Source: Candidatus Harrysmithiimonas galli (lineage in GTDB: Bacteria > Bacillota > Bacilli > CAJFEE01). From it: a stretch of DNA of 64,000 nucleotides. Every line of letters starts with the position of its first letter. Positions within the stretch are counted from its first letter, which is position 1. Below are positions 1 through 10,372 of the stretch, piece after piece. Under the pieces are notes generated by a model. The model saw only the letters and a list, made by a program, of their open reading frames with translations. It made no database searches and was not told the DNA's origin. The translations under genes were made by a program, and so were the position numbers. The stretch spans positions 18,383 to 82,382 of the forward strand of contig CAJFEE010000011.1 of assembly GCA_904373265.1 (NCBI GenBank). The letters are read 5' to 3'.

Positions 1-185
1 AAAGCTACATATCCTCCTCGATCGCTCCAATTCACAAGGTATAACCCATCTACTCCACCTAAACCTCTTATTTTTTCTATTGTTACTGAGTCACTGACAT
101 ATCCGGCTTCGGCACTTTCGATACTCCAGTTTACAATAGAAAATACGATTGCAAAACCTAATAACGTTGCAATAATTTTTCTCAT
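1..185 (-). CDS. Small secreted protein, incomplete at left edge
   Basis: The reading frame begins with an ATG at 185 and stays open to the window edge (61 codons seen). A GAGAGGAG ribosome binding site lies just upstream. The N-terminus is a classical signal peptide: MRKII, a hydrophobic stretch (ATLLGFAIVFSIV) and a likely cleavage site after SAEA. The mature part seen begins GYVSDSVTIEK and has no recognisable domain. The function is unknown because most of the protein lies outside the window. Export is inferred from the signal peptide only. Confidence 0.6.
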   Translation of the reverse strand, partial: MRKIIATLLGFAIVFSIVNWSIESAEAGYVSDSVTIEKIRGLGGVDGLYLVNWSDRGGYVA

Positions 186-334
186 AAAAGCACTCCTCTC
201 ATAAATATGCTAAATATTTATTTTTACACATTTATGTAGAAATCCTTCTAAAAAATTTAAAAAATGCTAGGTGAAAACAAAATACCCAAAATAAGAAAAC
301 ATTAAAGTATTATATCTTTACAAGATAACACTTT

Positions 335-1999
335 TTATTTCATTTTAAAAAATGACAATGTCTCTACATTTTCATTTGCTAGTTTCTCCAAATACTGTGC
401 TTCCTTGGCGACATTCGCTAAAGAAGCATCCCGTGTTTCTACAGATTTTGTAATATCTAATGATGAAGCAGCAACTTCATCCGCTACCTCCGAAACAGTA
501 GCCATAGATGAAACAACCTTTTCTCGTTTTTCATGTAAATCATCAACATGTACAGAAATTTGTGAAATACCATCTGTCATTTTCTGAATTGCACTTTGAA
601 TATCTCCAAATACTCGTTCTGTTTCCTGGAATGAAAGGGTTTGTTTTTCTGAAACTTCTTCTGTTTCAATGACAGTCTTTACAGTTTTTTCCATTTCAGT
701 TCGAATGCTCGCGATTTTTTTCGCAATATCTTGGGTTGCTATATTTGTTTCTTCAGCAAGATCTTTTACTTCACCTGCTACAACAGCAAACCCTCTGCCA
801 ACCTCTCCAGCACGTGAAGCTTCAATTGAAGCATTCAATGCCAAAAGATTGGTTTGATCAGATATACTATTGATGGTATCAACGATTGAAGAAATTTCAT
901 GGATGCGCTCGGTTAATGAAGCAATGCTTTTTTCAATTCGTGAAATATGTGACTTTGTGACCTCTGAAGAGTTTTTCAATACATCCATTTGTCTAGAACC
1001 ATTTTGCACAACCATCTGTACATTTTGGTTTTGATCTGAAATCAGTGTATTGCTATTTGTAACCTTATCAATTGTTTCTGAAAGCTGTTTCATCAATAGA
1101 TGAATATCTTCAATTGTTTTTGCCTGATCCAAAGAACCTTTGGAAATTTCTGTGAAAGAACAAGAAATTTCCTTGCTACCATCCAATACGTCTTGATATA
1201 AAGCATTTAAGTTTTTTGCCACAGAGAACACTTCATTTGAAGATCGATTCAAACATGTGGTCATTTTTTGCAAAGTTTGAATGAGTTGATTTAATTTCCC
1301 TCCCAATACTCCAATTTGATCATTGGAAACAATGGGTATACTTGTATTTAAATGCCCCTGTGCAAGCACACTTACTTTATCTGCCATCTTAATAATTGGT
1401 CTTGCAATTTGATAACGAATCGCAAGATAGCCAACGATACAAATGGTTACACTAAGAATGCCACCAATTAAAGAAACCAACATAATTTTAAAAAGATCTG
1501 CTGTTGCTGTTTGCTCAATTATTTTAGTACTATTGTCTGCTAAGGAAAATAATTCATCACTTTGTTCTACAATATACTGTGCTGCTGTAGCATCCCCATT
1601 TATGAATGCGATCACCTTTTCTTTGAAAAGTTTCCAAGCATCTTCTAGTTGAGAAAACGATTCTAACGCTTTTGTAGGAAGTGCTTCGATATTTTCTTCT
1701 CGATTCCCATTTTTCAAATCTACAAATGTTTGATCATACTGCACGATCAATTCATTCAGCGTTGTCTTGATTTCTTGTTGTTTCTCTCCTTCTGTACTTG
1801 CATAAACCAACGTATATTTTGCAATGCTTTCTGATAATGCACGCTGCAATCCTGCAACATTAATGGTTCCACTTCTTGCTTTTTCATGTTGAAGTTGCAC
1901 TGTTGTATATATACAAACAACAAAACTAATTAAAATCAGCGTTGTAAATAAGATACTAAATTTTTTAGTTAACGATATGTCGAGAAGAAAACTTTTCAT
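335..1999 (-). CDS. Methyl-accepting chemotaxis protein
   Basis: A 554-residue chemoreceptor that would signal through CheW/CheA to the flagellar motor. A first membrane helix lies at about residues 12-32. It is followed by a periplasm-facing helical sensor with [17 protein letters not shown], which resembles the PilJ-type N-terminal domain (PF13675). A second membrane helix is near residues 170-193. A HAMP linker follows ([11 protein letters not shown]), then a long signalling domain whose hairpin tip is recognisable ([39 protein letters not shown]). No CheB/CheR-binding pentapeptide is visible at the C-terminus. The ligand cannot be predicted. The gene stands alone, with long non-coding DNA upstream. 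Confidence 0.92.
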   Translation of the reverse strand: MKSFLLDISLTKKFSILFTTLILISFVVCIYTTVQLQHEKARSGTINVAGLQRALSESIAKYTLVYASTEGEKQQEIKTTLNELIVQYDQTFVDLKNGNREENIEALPTKALESFSQLEDAWKLFKEKVIAFINGDATAAQYIVEQSDELFSLADNSTKIIEQTATADLFKIMLVSLIGGILSVTICIVGYLAIRYQIARPIIKMADKVSVLAQGHLNTSIPIVSNDQIGVLGGKLNQLIQTLQKMTTCLNRSSNEVFSVAKNLNALYQDVLDGSKEISCSFTEISKGSLDQAKTIEDIHLLMKQLSETIDKVTNSNTLISDQNQNVQMVVQNGSRQMDVLKNSSEVTKSHISRIEKSIASLTERIHEISSIVDTINSISDQTNLLALNASIEASRAGEVGRGFAVVAGEVKDLAEETNIATQDIAKKIASIRTEMEKTVKTVIETEEVSEKQTLSFQETERVFGDIQSAIQKMTDGISQISVHVDDLHEKREKVVSSMATVSEVADEVAASSLDITKSVETRDASLANVAKEAQYLEKLANENVETLSFFKMK

Positions 2000-2753
2000 C
2001 TTTCAAATGGCTCCTTTATACTATATTTAAAATAATAATTATGTCATTTTATCATAATCAATCAGACTTTAAACTTTATAACGATTTTTGTTAAGAAACT
2101 GTTAAATTATGTATTATTGGACAAGGATTTCTCCTCTGCCTAATTTGTTTTTTCCAATCATTCTCATTCAACTTTCCCGTAAATTTCATGTAAGGATTAT
2201 CCTTTATAAGGAGCCAGCTCAACAAAGTATTAAACGAAGTATTGTGAAAAAGAAAGCTAGGTTTATGCCTGTGGGAAAACATAGTAATCAAAACAAAAGT
2301 TGGCAATTTCTTAAACAATATATTAAAAATTAGATCAAATTTTCAAACATCTGTTTACATTTTCATATTTATTTCGATATAAGCTAATTATAGTTATTAA
2401 TCTAAAAAATAGCAAAAGACATGAACTACTATTTTTATAGAAGAACGAAGCTTTTCTCCCTCAAAAAAGCGAAAAACCATCGTTCTTAAAGATCGCCATA
2501 ACAGTAAGTCATAAATACAATCCTTTTTTCCACACTTTTTTGTCATATTATGATCTTCTTAGCTTCACAATCTGGCTTGAACGAACATCTAACCGATTGA
2601 ATCTTGATTGCAATATTTTATTTGCCAACTTACATTCACATTTTATATGAACGATATCAGCACTATCTTTGATGCTTTCACCTTCTCTTTTTCGTATGAC
2701 CACATAAAAAAGCGAAAAACAGAGGTAACTTACTGATGAAAGGATTTCAGTCT
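2000..2753. other. Non-coding stretch between spoIIR and the chemoreceptor
   Basis: About 750 bp of AT-rich DNA. Open frames of up to 75 codons occur on both strands, but they lack good ribosome binding sites and resemble nothing I recognise. An imperfect inverted repeat (AAGAACGA ... TCGTTCTT) lies around 2443-2489. No RNA gene or repeat was identified. Confidence 0.4.
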
Positions 2754-2800
2754 AAAGAAAAGACAAGCGAGGATGAAAAATTTTATACTTGCTTGTTCGT
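2754..2800 (-). terminator. Possible terminator of spoIIR
   Basis: Read on the minus strand, about 75 bp after the spoIIR stop, ACAAGC pairs with GCTTGT (arms 2763-2768 and 2791-2796), followed by the T-rich tail CTTTTCTTT. The stem is short, so confidence is moderate. Confidence 0.45.
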
Positions 2801-2870
2801 TTTCTTTCAACACCATTCAGATTTCTCTTTCATTCCAATCGACGAACTATGATTCACAGGTGGATAGAAA

Positions 2871-3473
2871 TTATTGAAACAAATCAAACAGAAAAAATTT
2901 TACTTCGACTTCCTCTTGCTTCTCTTGATCTACTGTCTCTTCTTCCTCAGAAACACTTGAACTGGAAAAATCCAAAAAACAAAGCGGAGGAAACAACACA
3001 CACCACCAATTGGCACCTTTACCCTCACCCAATACAATTTTCAAAGCCTCATATGTTCCTGCTTGATACAAGGTACTTCCATACAATTTGGTTGGAAATT
3101 CTGTTTGCGTCAACTCAATAGTAAAAGGCTGAACCTGGTTTCTTTCTTCCATAATTGTTTCAATAATTTGACGCAGCTCTGGAATTTTATCCTGAATCAC
3201 CTGTGATGCCTCTTCTTTTGTTTCATAGTTTTTAATCCATTCATGAATATCCGCTGCAACTGCATCTCGGATTTTTCTTTTTAATGTTTGATCGGAAATG
3301 GAGTCACTGTTTGCCAAAATCCGTAGCCGAATGGCATCTTCAGGAATCGCATCTTGCGCTGTATATAAATCTTGGGCAGCAGACACATCACGGATTGAAA
3401 AATAGCCATTTGTAGCCAAAAGAAATAGTAAAAATAAAAGAACCCATTTTGTTTTTCGCTTTAATTGATACAT
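2871..3473 (-). CDS. spoIIR: Stage II sporulation protein R
   Basis: Forespore-secreted signalling protein. In Bacillus it triggers SpoIIGA to process pro-sigma-E in the mother cell. The protein is about 200 residues. An N-terminal hydrophobic segment (about 11-25) acts as signal or anchor. The family signatures IRLRILANSDS, LKRKIRDAVAADI and GKGANWWCVLFPPLCFLD are all present. The acidic, glutamate-rich C-terminus is variable in this family. A TTG at 3479 would also keep the frame, but the ATG at 3473 sits 8 nt after AAGGGG and is preferred. Synteny with prmC and prfA matches B. subtilis. Transcription by sigma-F is expected from the family, but I did not find a clear site. Confidence 0.93.
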   Translation of the reverse strand: MYQLKRKTKWVLLFLLFLLATNGYFSIRDVSAAQDLYTAQDAIPEDAIRLRILANSDSISDQTLKRKIRDAVAADIHEWIKNYETKEEASQVIQDKIPELRQIIETIMEERNQVQPFTIELTQTEFPTKLYGSTLYQAGTYEALKIVLGEGKGANWWCVLFPPLCFLDFSSSSVSEEEETVDQEKQEEVEVKFFLFDLFQ

Positions 3474-3610
3474 ATTCAATTCCCCTTTGCTTTCTTTTCT
3501 TATCCAGCAGTATAGACAAAAGGAGAATCTTTTAAACTATTTTTTTCAAAAATAAAAATGTCAGCAACATAAATAAAGATAGACCGAGTCGCCATAAGCG
3601 ATGTCTACCT

Positions 3611-4480
3611 TTAAGATTCGGATAAAAAACCATAGGTCATGCGGTCTTTCCCATTTATATCAAAAACCACTTCGGTTTGAATACTTGGATACACCTTTTT
3701 CATCAATTGGCATACTAAAGCAGCCTGTCCGGTGCCAACTTCAAAAGCAAGCATCCCATTTACCTGCAAATATTTTGGACTTTCAGAAATAATTTTCTCA
3801 TAAAAATCCAGCCCGCTCTCGCCACCATTTAACGCATGCATCGGCTCATGCAACCGGACAATTTCATCCAGTGCTTCACAATCTGCCTGCGGAATATAAG
3901 GGGGATTAGAAACAATAATATCCAGATTCTTTGTATTAGCGGGCAAAGCTTCAAAAAGATCCCCTTTATAGAATTGAAGGTTTGCGCCGAGTTTGGCTGC
4001 ATTTTGTTTGGCAATCTGAAGTGCACCTACCGAAATATCTGATGCCAAAACTTTCAACCTTGGATGCTCCAACGCCAAAGTGATTCCAATAATTCCACTG
4101 CCAGTTCCTATATCTAATAGCCGTAAAGACTTGTGATTGGGAAAATGACGGTTAAATCGCTGTAAAAGACCAGCTACCAGCTCTTCTGTTTCAGGGCGTG
4201 GTATGAGCACTTCTGGTGTTACCCAAAATTTTCGACCATAAAAAATTTCATACCCACAAATATACTGAATTGGCTCACCTGCTGCATGACGTCTAACAGC
4301 GGATTCAAATTGCTTTTTGGTAACTGATGGCATTTCATCACGAAGCCGCAAAGCTAAGTCGGTTTGCGTCCAATTTAACAAACGACGCAGCAAGTACGCA
4401 GCCGCTGACTCTTCACGACGATAATTTTTTAAAAAAGTGGAAGCCCAAAACAAGACTTCTGCATATGTCTTTTTATACAT
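3611..4480 (-). CDS. prmC: Peptide chain release factor N5-glutamine methyltransferase
   Basis: PrmC (HemK) methylates the glutamine of the GGQ motif in release factors RF1 and RF2. An N-terminal helical domain is followed by a Rossmann methyltransferase fold with the SAM-binding loop [13 protein letters not shown] and the catalytic VSNPPYIP motif, which holds the substrate glutamine. The protein is about 289 residues, normal for the family. The start overlaps the end of prfA by 8 nt, which indicates translational coupling with its own substrate gene. ATG 4480 is chosen because it matches the length before the WAS.FL motif of Bacillus PrmC. ATG 4489 is an alternative. Confidence 0.95.
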   Translation of the reverse strand: MYKKTYAEVLFWASTFLKNYRREESAAAYLLRRLLNWTQTDLALRLRDEMPSVTKKQFESAVRRHAAGEPIQYICGYEIFYGRKFWVTPEVLIPRPETEELVAGLLQRFNRHFPNHKSLRLLDIGTGSGIIGITLALEHPRLKVLASDISVGALQIAKQNAAKLGANLQFYKGDLFEALPANTKNLDIIVSNPPYIPQADCEALDEIVRLHEPMHALNGGESGLDFYEKIISESPKYLQVNGMLAFEVGTGQAALVCQLMKKVYPSIQTEVVFDINGKDRMTYGFLSES

Positions 4481-5558
4481 ATTCTCCATCAGAACCCATA
4501 CGTTTGGCTTGATCATCGAGCACCAATGCATCGACAATCTCATCAATTTTACCAGTTAAGATCGTATCCAACTTTTGAATGGTTAAACCAATGCGGTGAT
4601 CCGTTACACGATTTTGTGGAAAATTATAAGTACGGATTCGTTCAGAACGGTCACCCGTTCCAACTGCATTCTTTCGATTAGAGTCATATTCATTTTGCGC
4701 TTCTTGCTGGACTTTATCATAAATTCGAGCTCGCAATACCTTCATCGCTTTTTCCTTATTTTTGATTTGCGATTTTTCGTCTTGGCAGGATACAACAGTT
4801 CCGGTTGGAATATGCGTCAAACGAACAGCTGATTTTGTTGTATTAACAGATTGCCCGCCAGGACCAGACGAGCAAAACGTATCTACACGAATATCATTTT
4901 CGTTCAACTCAATTTCAACTTCCTCTGCCTCTGGCAATACAGCAACGGTTGCAGTCGAGGTATGAATCCGACCACCCGATTCGGTCTCTGGTACACGTTG
5001 TACCCGATGTGCACCATTTTCAAACTTCAACTTAGAATAAGCACCTTTTCCATTAATCATAAAAATAATCTCTTTAAAACCACCCAGACCCGTTGGATTC
5101 GATTCAATCACTTCTGACTTCCATCCTTGCGCTTCGGCGTATCGGCTATACATTCGATATAAATCCCCAGCAAACAATGCCGCCTCATCACCACCAGCTG
5201 CTCCGCGGATTTCAACAATCACGTTTTTATCATCGTTGGGATCTTTAGGCAAGAGCAAGATCTTTAATTCTTCTTTGAGTAATTCGGCTTGTGTTTCCAA
5301 ATCATTGACCTCTTCTTTCACCATTTCCCGCATTTCTGTATCCAACTTTTCATCCAACATAGATTTTGCATCTAAAAGCTGCTGGGCAATCGTTTTATAC
5401 TGACGATAAGTTTCCACGGTTAATTGAATATCCGATTGCTCCTTAGAGTATTCACGCAGTTTTTTCGGATCATTGACAATATCTGGATCACTTAACCATG
5501 TATTTAATTGTTCATAACGATCCTCAACTGCCTGCAAACGATTCAACATCTTATTCAC
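4473..5558 (-). CDS. prfA: Peptide chain release factor 1
   Basis: RF1 terminates translation at UAA and UAG codons in the ribosomal A site. The 361-residue length is typical. The GGQ peptidyl-tRNA hydrolysis motif is in [17 protein letters not shown]. The stop-codon reading tripeptide of RF1 is present as PET in [18 protein letters not shown], which separates it from RF2 (SPF). The N-terminal helical domain 1 and the [16 protein letters not shown] segment are intact. A GAGGTGAATAAG ribosome binding site precedes the ATG. It lies 65 bp downstream of tdk and is coupled to prmC. Confidence 0.97.
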   Translation of the reverse strand: MNKMLNRLQAVEDRYEQLNTWLSDPDIVNDPKKLREYSKEQSDIQLTVETYRQYKTIAQQLLDAKSMLDEKLDTEMREMVKEEVNDLETQAELLKEELKILLLPKDPNDDKNVIVEIRGAAGGDEAALFAGDLYRMYSRYAEAQGWKSEVIESNPTGLGGFKEIIFMINGKGAYSKLKFENGAHRVQRVPETESGGRIHTSTATVAVLPEAEEVEIELNENDIRVDTFCSSGPGGQSVNTTKSAVRLTHIPTGTVVSCQDEKSQIKNKEKAMKVLRARIYDKVQQEAQNEYDSNRKNAVGTGDRSERIRTYNFPQNRVTDHRIGLTIQKLDTILTGKIDEIVDALVLDDQAKRMGSDGEYV

Positions 5559-5623
5559 CTCTTTTTTCTTTCCAAGCTTTGAAATTTTCTATGATAGAAT
5601 AGCTAATTTGACTTATTTTTATC

Positions 5624-6208
5624 TCATTCAGGCCGTCCAGGCACTTCATGACAATTACGGCATCTCGCTTCATAGTGCTCTGTTGCACCAACCAAAATAA
5701 TCGGGTCCTCATAATGAGCTGGCAACCCGTCAAGCAGACGCTGTGTACGACTGGCATCCCGCCCACAACGTTGACAAACAGCATGCAGCTTCGTTACTTT
5801 TTCACTGATGGCCATCAAGTCAGGGACACAACCAAACGGTTCACCACGAAAATCTTGATCCAACCCAGCTAGCACCACACGAAACCCATAGTCAGCAAGC
5901 TGCGAAACCACCTGTACAAGATCTGAAGAAAAAAACTGCACTTCATCAATGGCCACCATATCATAATTCATCGTAACATGCTCCAAAATAGCTGCTTCAT
6001 GTGTGATTGGTGTTGCATCAACTGTCTTGCCGCTATGCGATACGACTTCACGTGCTTTGTAACGATTGTCAATAGCTGGCTTAAACACCATTACCTTTTG
6101 CTTTGCCAATCGGGCGCGCTGAATTTCCCAAATCAACGCCTCAGATTTCCCTGAAAACATCGAACCGCAAATCAGTTCAATTCGACCATATCTTTTACTT
6201 TCATACAT
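5624..6208 (-). CDS. tdk: Thymidine kinase
   Basis: Phosphorylates thymidine with ATP in pyrimidine salvage. This is the type II (TK1-like) cytosolic enzyme, 194 residues. The P-loop is [13 protein letters not shown] near residue 15. The Walker B-like segment is VAIDEVQFF. The structural zinc site is formed by CQRCG and CRNCH. The lasso and YEARCRNCH thymidine-binding region is complete. The GAGGAG ribosome binding site lies 9 nt before the ATG. The gene lies between the rpmE terminator and prfA, as in B. subtilis. Confidence 0.96.
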   Translation of the reverse strand: MYESKRYGRIELICGSMFSGKSEALIWEIQRARLAKQKVMVFKPAIDNRYKAREVVSHSGKTVDATPITHEAAILEHVTMNYDMVAIDEVQFFSSDLVQVVSQLADYGFRVVLAGLDQDFRGEPFGCVPDLMAISEKVTKLHAVCQRCGRDASRTQRLLDGLPAHYEDPIILVGATEHYEARCRNCHEVPGRPE

Positions 6209-6230
6209 ATGCTTAGCTCCTCAACCTGCA

Positions 6231-6265
6231 AAAAGAAAACAGGCAAGAATTTCCCTGCCTGTTTA
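6231..6265 (-). terminator. Rho-independent terminator after rpmE
   Basis: On the minus strand, AAACAGGCA pairs with TGCCTGTTT (6237-6245 with 6256-6264), followed by TTTTCTTTTT. It lies directly after the rpmE stop and before the tdk ribosome binding site. It should separate rpmE from the tdk-prfA-prmC unit, or attenuate read-through. Confidence 0.85.
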
Positions 6266-6276
6266 TTTGATTCAAA

Positions 6277-6477
6277 TTATTTAAGACCGTATTTTTTATT
6301 GAAACGATCCACACGACCTGCTGCAGTCGCAAACTTTTGACGTCCTGTATAAAATGGATGGCATGCAGAACATACCTCAACTTTAATTTCTTCTTTTACA
6401 GAACCTGTTTCAAATTCGTTACCACATGCACATTTTACAGTCGCTGTTTTGTAATTTGGATGAATTCCCTGCTTCAT
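6277..6477 (-). CDS. rpmE: 50S ribosomal protein L31 (zinc-binding type)
   Basis: A 66-residue ribosomal protein of the large subunit. Four zinc ligands are visible in CACG and CSACH, so this is the C+ (RpmE) form rather than the zinc-free RpmE2 made under zinc starvation. The conserved [19 protein letters not shown]-terminus is intact. The GGAAGGAGTTG ribosome binding site lies upstream. A possible leader hairpin and a good sigma-A promoter precede it, and a terminator follows, so it looks monocistronic. Confidence 0.97.
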   Translation of the reverse strand: MKQGIHPNYKTATVKCACGNEFETGSVKEEIKVEVCSACHPFYTGRQKFATAAGRVDRFNKKYGLK

Positions 6478-6501
6478 ATATTCTTTTCAACTCCTTCCGC
6501 C

Positions 6502-6523
6502 CTAAACCATTGATTCGGTTTAG
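6502..6523 (-). ncRNA. Leader hairpin of rpmE mRNA (possible L31 autoregulatory leader)
   Basis: In the 5' untranslated region, CTAAACC pairs with GGTTTAG around an 8-nt loop, ending a few bases before the GGAAGGAG ribosome binding site. L31 leaders that bind their own protein are known in Firmicutes. This hairpin has the right place and size, but I cannot confirm the consensus. Confidence 0.45.
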
Positions 6524-6558
6524 AATAAGTGTTGGATTTGTCATAGACACATGAAAGC

Positions 6559-6587
6559 ATTATAACAATTAAAAAATAAAATTGCAA
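6559..6587 (-). promoter_or_regulatory. Sigma-A promoter of rpmE
   Basis: On the minus strand, TTGCAA (6582-6587) and TATAAT (6559-6564) are separated by exactly 17 nt. The promoter lies about 80 bp before the rpmE start. Confidence 0.75.
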
Positions 6588-6589
6588 GC

Positions 6590-7013
6590 CACCAACAATA
6601 CAATTCCAAAAAGTTTTTCATCCAAAGAAAGATCAGGTACACAATGTGAAAGCCTTATTGATACTAAACAAACTTACTACTTTTTTCTAGAGAACACTTC
6701 AATGGTATAGAATCAAAAAAATAAACAGCTCCATTGATTATGTCAAAAGCAAAAATCAGAGAACTTCCTTCACTTTTTAACTTCTGTAAGCTTTGATTGA
6801 ACAATTACTCAATCACTGTTTACACCTACTTTCTATCGAAATTGCATGGTAGATTTAACAATGTATAGCCTTTACTCACATCATGTACAAATCATATGCG
6901 TAAGCAGCATCTTTCATTCTTCATCCTCTATACTTTTCTATTCATTAAACAATCTATAATCATCAAAATATGTAGATCCTTAATATAAGATCATAAAGAT
7001 AAAGACCTTCATT
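6590..7013. other. Non-coding stretch between rho and rpmE
   Basis: About 420 bp of AT-rich DNA without a convincing open frame, RNA gene or repeat. No clear intrinsic terminator was found after rho. Confidence 0.4.
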
Positions 7014-8300
7014 CTATTTTTTCAGATCTAAAGTCTGTAAAAATTCTTCGTTTGTTTTTGCATTTTTCAATGCACGTAAAAACTTTTCTGTGAAATCTGA
7101 GCTATCGCTCATTGTTTTGCGAACACCCCAAAGTTTCTCTAACTGATCCTTATCCAATAAAAGCTCCTCCTTACGGGTACCTGAACGACGAATATCAATC
7201 GCTGGAAAAATACGACGTTCTGCTAAAGAACGGTCCAGATGCAGCTCCATGTTACCCGTTCCCTTAAACTCTTCATAAATGACATCATCCATCCGAGAAC
7301 CTGTATCCACTAGAGCCGTTGCCAAAATGGTTAGACTGCCACCTTCTTCAATATTTCGTGCCGCACCAAAAAAACGTTTTGGACGATGAAACGCAGCCGG
7401 ATCAATACCCCCAGATAATGTACGCCCACTTGGGGGAATAATGAGATTATAGGCACGAGCCAGACGTGTAATGCTATCCATCAAAATAATCACATCTTTT
7501 TTATGTTCAACCAAACGCATCGCACGCTCCAACACAAGTTCTGCCACCCGCACATGATTTTCTGGTAAATTATCGAAAGTTGAACTGACAACATCCGCTT
7601 TAATAGAGCGCTCAATATCTGTCACTTCCTCTGGGCGCTCATCAATTAATAGTACAATGAGCTCCGCTTTGGGATAGTTACAGGTAATACTGTTGGCTAT
7701 TTCCTTTAATAAATTGGTTTTACCTGCTTTTGGTGGTGCAACAATTAATCCACGCTGACCGAAACCAACTGGAGCCAACATATCAATAACACGGGTGGAT
7801 AGTGGATACAGCCCTCTTTCCAGTTTCATTTGACGATTTGGGTACAATGCGGTAAGTCCCGGAAAATGCACCCGTTCCTTTGCAAGCTCTGGATTTTCTC
7901 CATTGACTGCCGCAATTTGTAAAAGTCCATGATACCGTTCATTATCCTTTGGTGGACGAACCTTTCCATACACCTTATCCCCATTTCGCAAATCAAAGCG
8001 TCGAATTTGTGAAGCAGAAATATAAATATCACCAGAACTCGGAGAATAATTCAATGTGCGTAAAAATCCATAACCTTCTGACTGAATAATATCTAGAACA
8101 CCTTCCATATAAAAATGATTTTCATCTGCATCTGGATTTGGTCTCTCAGAAATCTCTGCGCTCTCCTCTTTAATAATTGACACAATCAGCTCTTTTTTGG
8201 TCAATTTACTATAATATGAAATTTTATATTTTCGAGCAAGCTCATATAACTGTTTTAAAGTCATATTCTCCAGCTCTTCCATTCGGACTTGTTTTGACAT
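7014..8300 (-). CDS. rho: Transcription termination factor Rho
   Basis: Hexameric RNA-dependent ATPase that ends transcription at unstructured C-rich sites. With the ATG at 8300 it is 428 residues, essentially the B. subtilis length. An N-terminal SAP-like helical region ([19 protein letters not shown]) precedes the cold-shock RNA-binding domain ([18 protein letters not shown]). The ATPase domain has Walker A ([14 protein letters not shown]), Walker B ([18 protein letters not shown]), the Q-loop (LARAYN) and the R-loop (SGGIDPAA). A frame extending 12 codons further upstream exists, but GGTGA before ATG 8300 fits better. Confidence 0.97.
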   Translation of the reverse strand: MSKQVRMEELENMTLKQLYELARKYKISYYSKLTKKELIVSIIKEESAEISERPNPDADENHFYMEGVLDIIQSEGYGFLRTLNYSPSSGDIYISASQIRRFDLRNGDKVYGKVRPPKDNERYHGLLQIAAVNGENPELAKERVHFPGLTALYPNRQMKLERGLYPLSTRVIDMLAPVGFGQRGLIVAPPKAGKTNLLKEIANSITCNYPKAELIVLLIDERPEEVTDIERSIKADVVSSTFDNLPENHVRVAELVLERAMRLVEHKKDVIILMDSITRLARAYNLIIPPSGRTLSGGIDPAAFHRPKRFFGAARNIEEGGSLTILATALVDTGSRMDDVIYEEFKGTGNMELHLDRSLAERRIFPAIDIRRSGTRKEELLLDKDQLEKLWGVRKTMSDSSDFTEKFLRALKNAKTNEEFLQTLDLKK

Positions 8301-9372
8301 AAATTCACCAACATTCCTTTTTTTATTTTCTACCATTCATTTCATTTGAGTATTCATCGATTTTATAGGTTAAACGAATATTTAAAATATTAAATTTTAT
8401 TTTTGTATGGTCAATAAACTTACTTTTATATATGAAGTAAAAATCGAAAGGTTATTGATCGAACGAAGAAGCGGTCAGAGGCATATCACAAAAACAAAAT
8501 GCTGAAATCATTTTTAAAGTATATAATATTATTGTACAGCATTTCCGCATAAAAAATAAAGCATACATTCTAAATGTGAAAAAAACTATGTAGCTATATG
8601 CACAAATCTACGAAGACTGATTACACAATCAAATCTCTTGGAAGCTTTAGGGAGTGGAGTATACTCAATAGATTATCCCGTATATTATTTGATGTTTAAT
8701 CTATGGTACATTTTATTTCTTTACAGTTATTGCCTTTTGCAAAAACAACCTAAAGGTTTACCATAGTTTATTTTAATGAATTTTATCAGACAAAAGTGAT
8801 GTGGTGATCTTTTACAATGCAAAATGATAAGCACTTTCGATCTATTTTATACATAGGGAATTTACATGCTCTATTCTTCTCCTCTACTACAGATGAAACC
8901 ACCTATTTATGAAAAAATATAACCATTGGCAAAAAATCCCACATATATCTTGAAAAATGTTTTGAAATCATAAAATGAATGCCAAAATCCTGGTTGACAC
9001 TGGTTCGGTTATAAATATTAAGAAAACAAAGTTCTTCTTAAAATTACATTCTTTTTATAAACAGAGCAGATCAATCATAAAAAAAGTGCACAAACCTTTA
9101 AGGTTATTGAGAACAGGATAAAGATGTTCATACAAATAAAGAAGAAATGATTTCTTAACTTGTTCACTTTGAATTTTCAAGGAGATTATAATGGATATAA
9201 AAATATATGCGATAGCACGGATTTAGCAAAGTATAACAAGAAATAAATCACTCTTCAAAAATAAGTATCTTCATCTCTGCCTTGGTATAACTTATACAAA
9301 ATCTTTTGTCAACTCAACTGTCCTATTGTATAGTCTACCATCTGATTTACCCAATGCAATTCCTTTCACAAA
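8301..9372. other. Long non-coding stretch upstream of rho
   Basis: About 1.07 kb of very AT-rich DNA between glpX and rho. No protein-coding frame with a credible start was found. An AAGGAG followed by ATG at 9191 opens only an 11-codon frame. The rho promoter must lie near 8340-8450, but I cannot fix it. This may be the scar of a lost gene; nothing in it is recognisable. Confidence 0.4.
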
Positions 9373-10335
9373 TTATTTTAATCTCGCCAATTTCCCTTGA
9401 AAATTATGCGTTCCTTCAATAAAGCGCACCGTACCCGTTTTGGCACGCATTACAACAGACGAAGTAGTCGCTTTCTTTCCTTTAAATTGTACACCCTTTA
9501 ACAATTCTCCATCTGTAATTCCGGTTGCCGCAAAAATCGCATCATCACCCTTAACCAAATCATCCATATAGAGTACCTTGTTTACATCATCAATCCCCAT
9601 TTTTTTACAACGTTGTACTTCTTTTTCTGTTTCGGGTTTCAATCGTCCCTGAAATTCACCACCAAGACATTTTAAGGCGACCGCTGTGATAACTCCTTCA
9701 GGTGCACCACCTATTCCAAACATAATATCAATTCCAGTTTCATCAAAACATGTGTTGATTCCTGCTGCCAAATCACCATCTGTAATCAGTTTAATTCGCG
9801 CACCAGCTTCTCGAATTTCTTGAATCATCCATGCATGGCGTTCACGATCTAAAATGGTTACCAAAACATCAGAAATCTCTTTGTTTTTCGCTTTTGCAAC
9901 AGCTTTTAAATTATCAGTTATGGAAGCGTTAATATCAATACAACCAACACATTCTGGACCAACTGCAATTTTTTCCATATACATATCTGGTGCATGCAAA
10001 AGATTTCCACGATCGGCAACAGCAAGTACAGCAATTGAATTCCATCCACCTTTTGCTACAAGATTCGTTCCTTCCACTGGGTCAACTGCAATATCAACCA
10101 TAGGACCTTTACCCGTTCCTAATTTCTCTCCGATATAAAGCATCGGTGCTTCATCCATTTCTCCTTCACCGATCACGACAATTCCTTCCATTGGGATGGT
10201 GTCAAACATTTTTCGCATCGCCTCAGTTGCAGCATGATCTGCCTCATTTTTCATACCACGTCCAACCCATCTAGCAGACGACAAAGCCGCAAGCTCTGTC
10301 ACACGAACAAGCTCCATTGATAAACTTCTTTCCAT
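9373..10335 (-). CDS. glpX: Class II fructose-1,6-bisphosphatase
   Basis: Hydrolyses fructose 1,6-bisphosphate to fructose 6-phosphate in gluconeogenesis. It is 320 residues. The metal and substrate motifs of the GlpX family are present: [49 protein letters not shown] and [15 protein letters not shown]. The start [14 protein letters not shown] matches Bacillus GlpX exactly in position. It lies 37 bp downstream of murA and is probably cotranscribed with it. Together with the nearby fba it forms the reversible part of glycolysis. Confidence 0.96.
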   Translation of the reverse strand: MERSLSMELVRVTELAALSSARWVGRGMKNEADHAATEAMRKMFDTIPMEGIVVIGEGEMDEAPMLYIGEKLGTGKGPMVDIAVDPVEGTNLVAKGGWNSIAVLAVADRGNLLHAPDMYMEKIAVGPECVGCIDINASITDNLKAVAKAKNKEISDVLVTILDRERHAWMIQEIREAGARIKLITDGDLAAGINTCFDETGIDIMFGIGGAPEGVITAVALKCLGGEFQGRLKPETEKEVQRCKKMGIDDVNKVLYMDDLVKGDDAIFAATGITDGELLKGVQFKGKKATTSSVVMRAKTGTVRFIEGTHNFQGKLARLK

Positions 10336-10372
10336 CTGATTTCCCCTCCAAAATTTATATTTTTTCTTTATT

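Noticed and set aside
2789-3121. 110-codon plus-strand frame
   Set aside because: It lies mostly antisense to spoIIR, whose family signatures are clear, and has no homology I recognise.
4490-4546. Longer prmC start at 4546
   Set aside because: It would extend deep into prfA without a ribosome binding site; the later ATG matches the family length.
9191-9226. Eleven-codon frame with AAGGAGATTATA before its ATG, in the gap upstream of rho
   Set aside because: Too short to support as a gene, with no recognisable peptide, promoter or hairpin; probably chance in AT-rich DNA.
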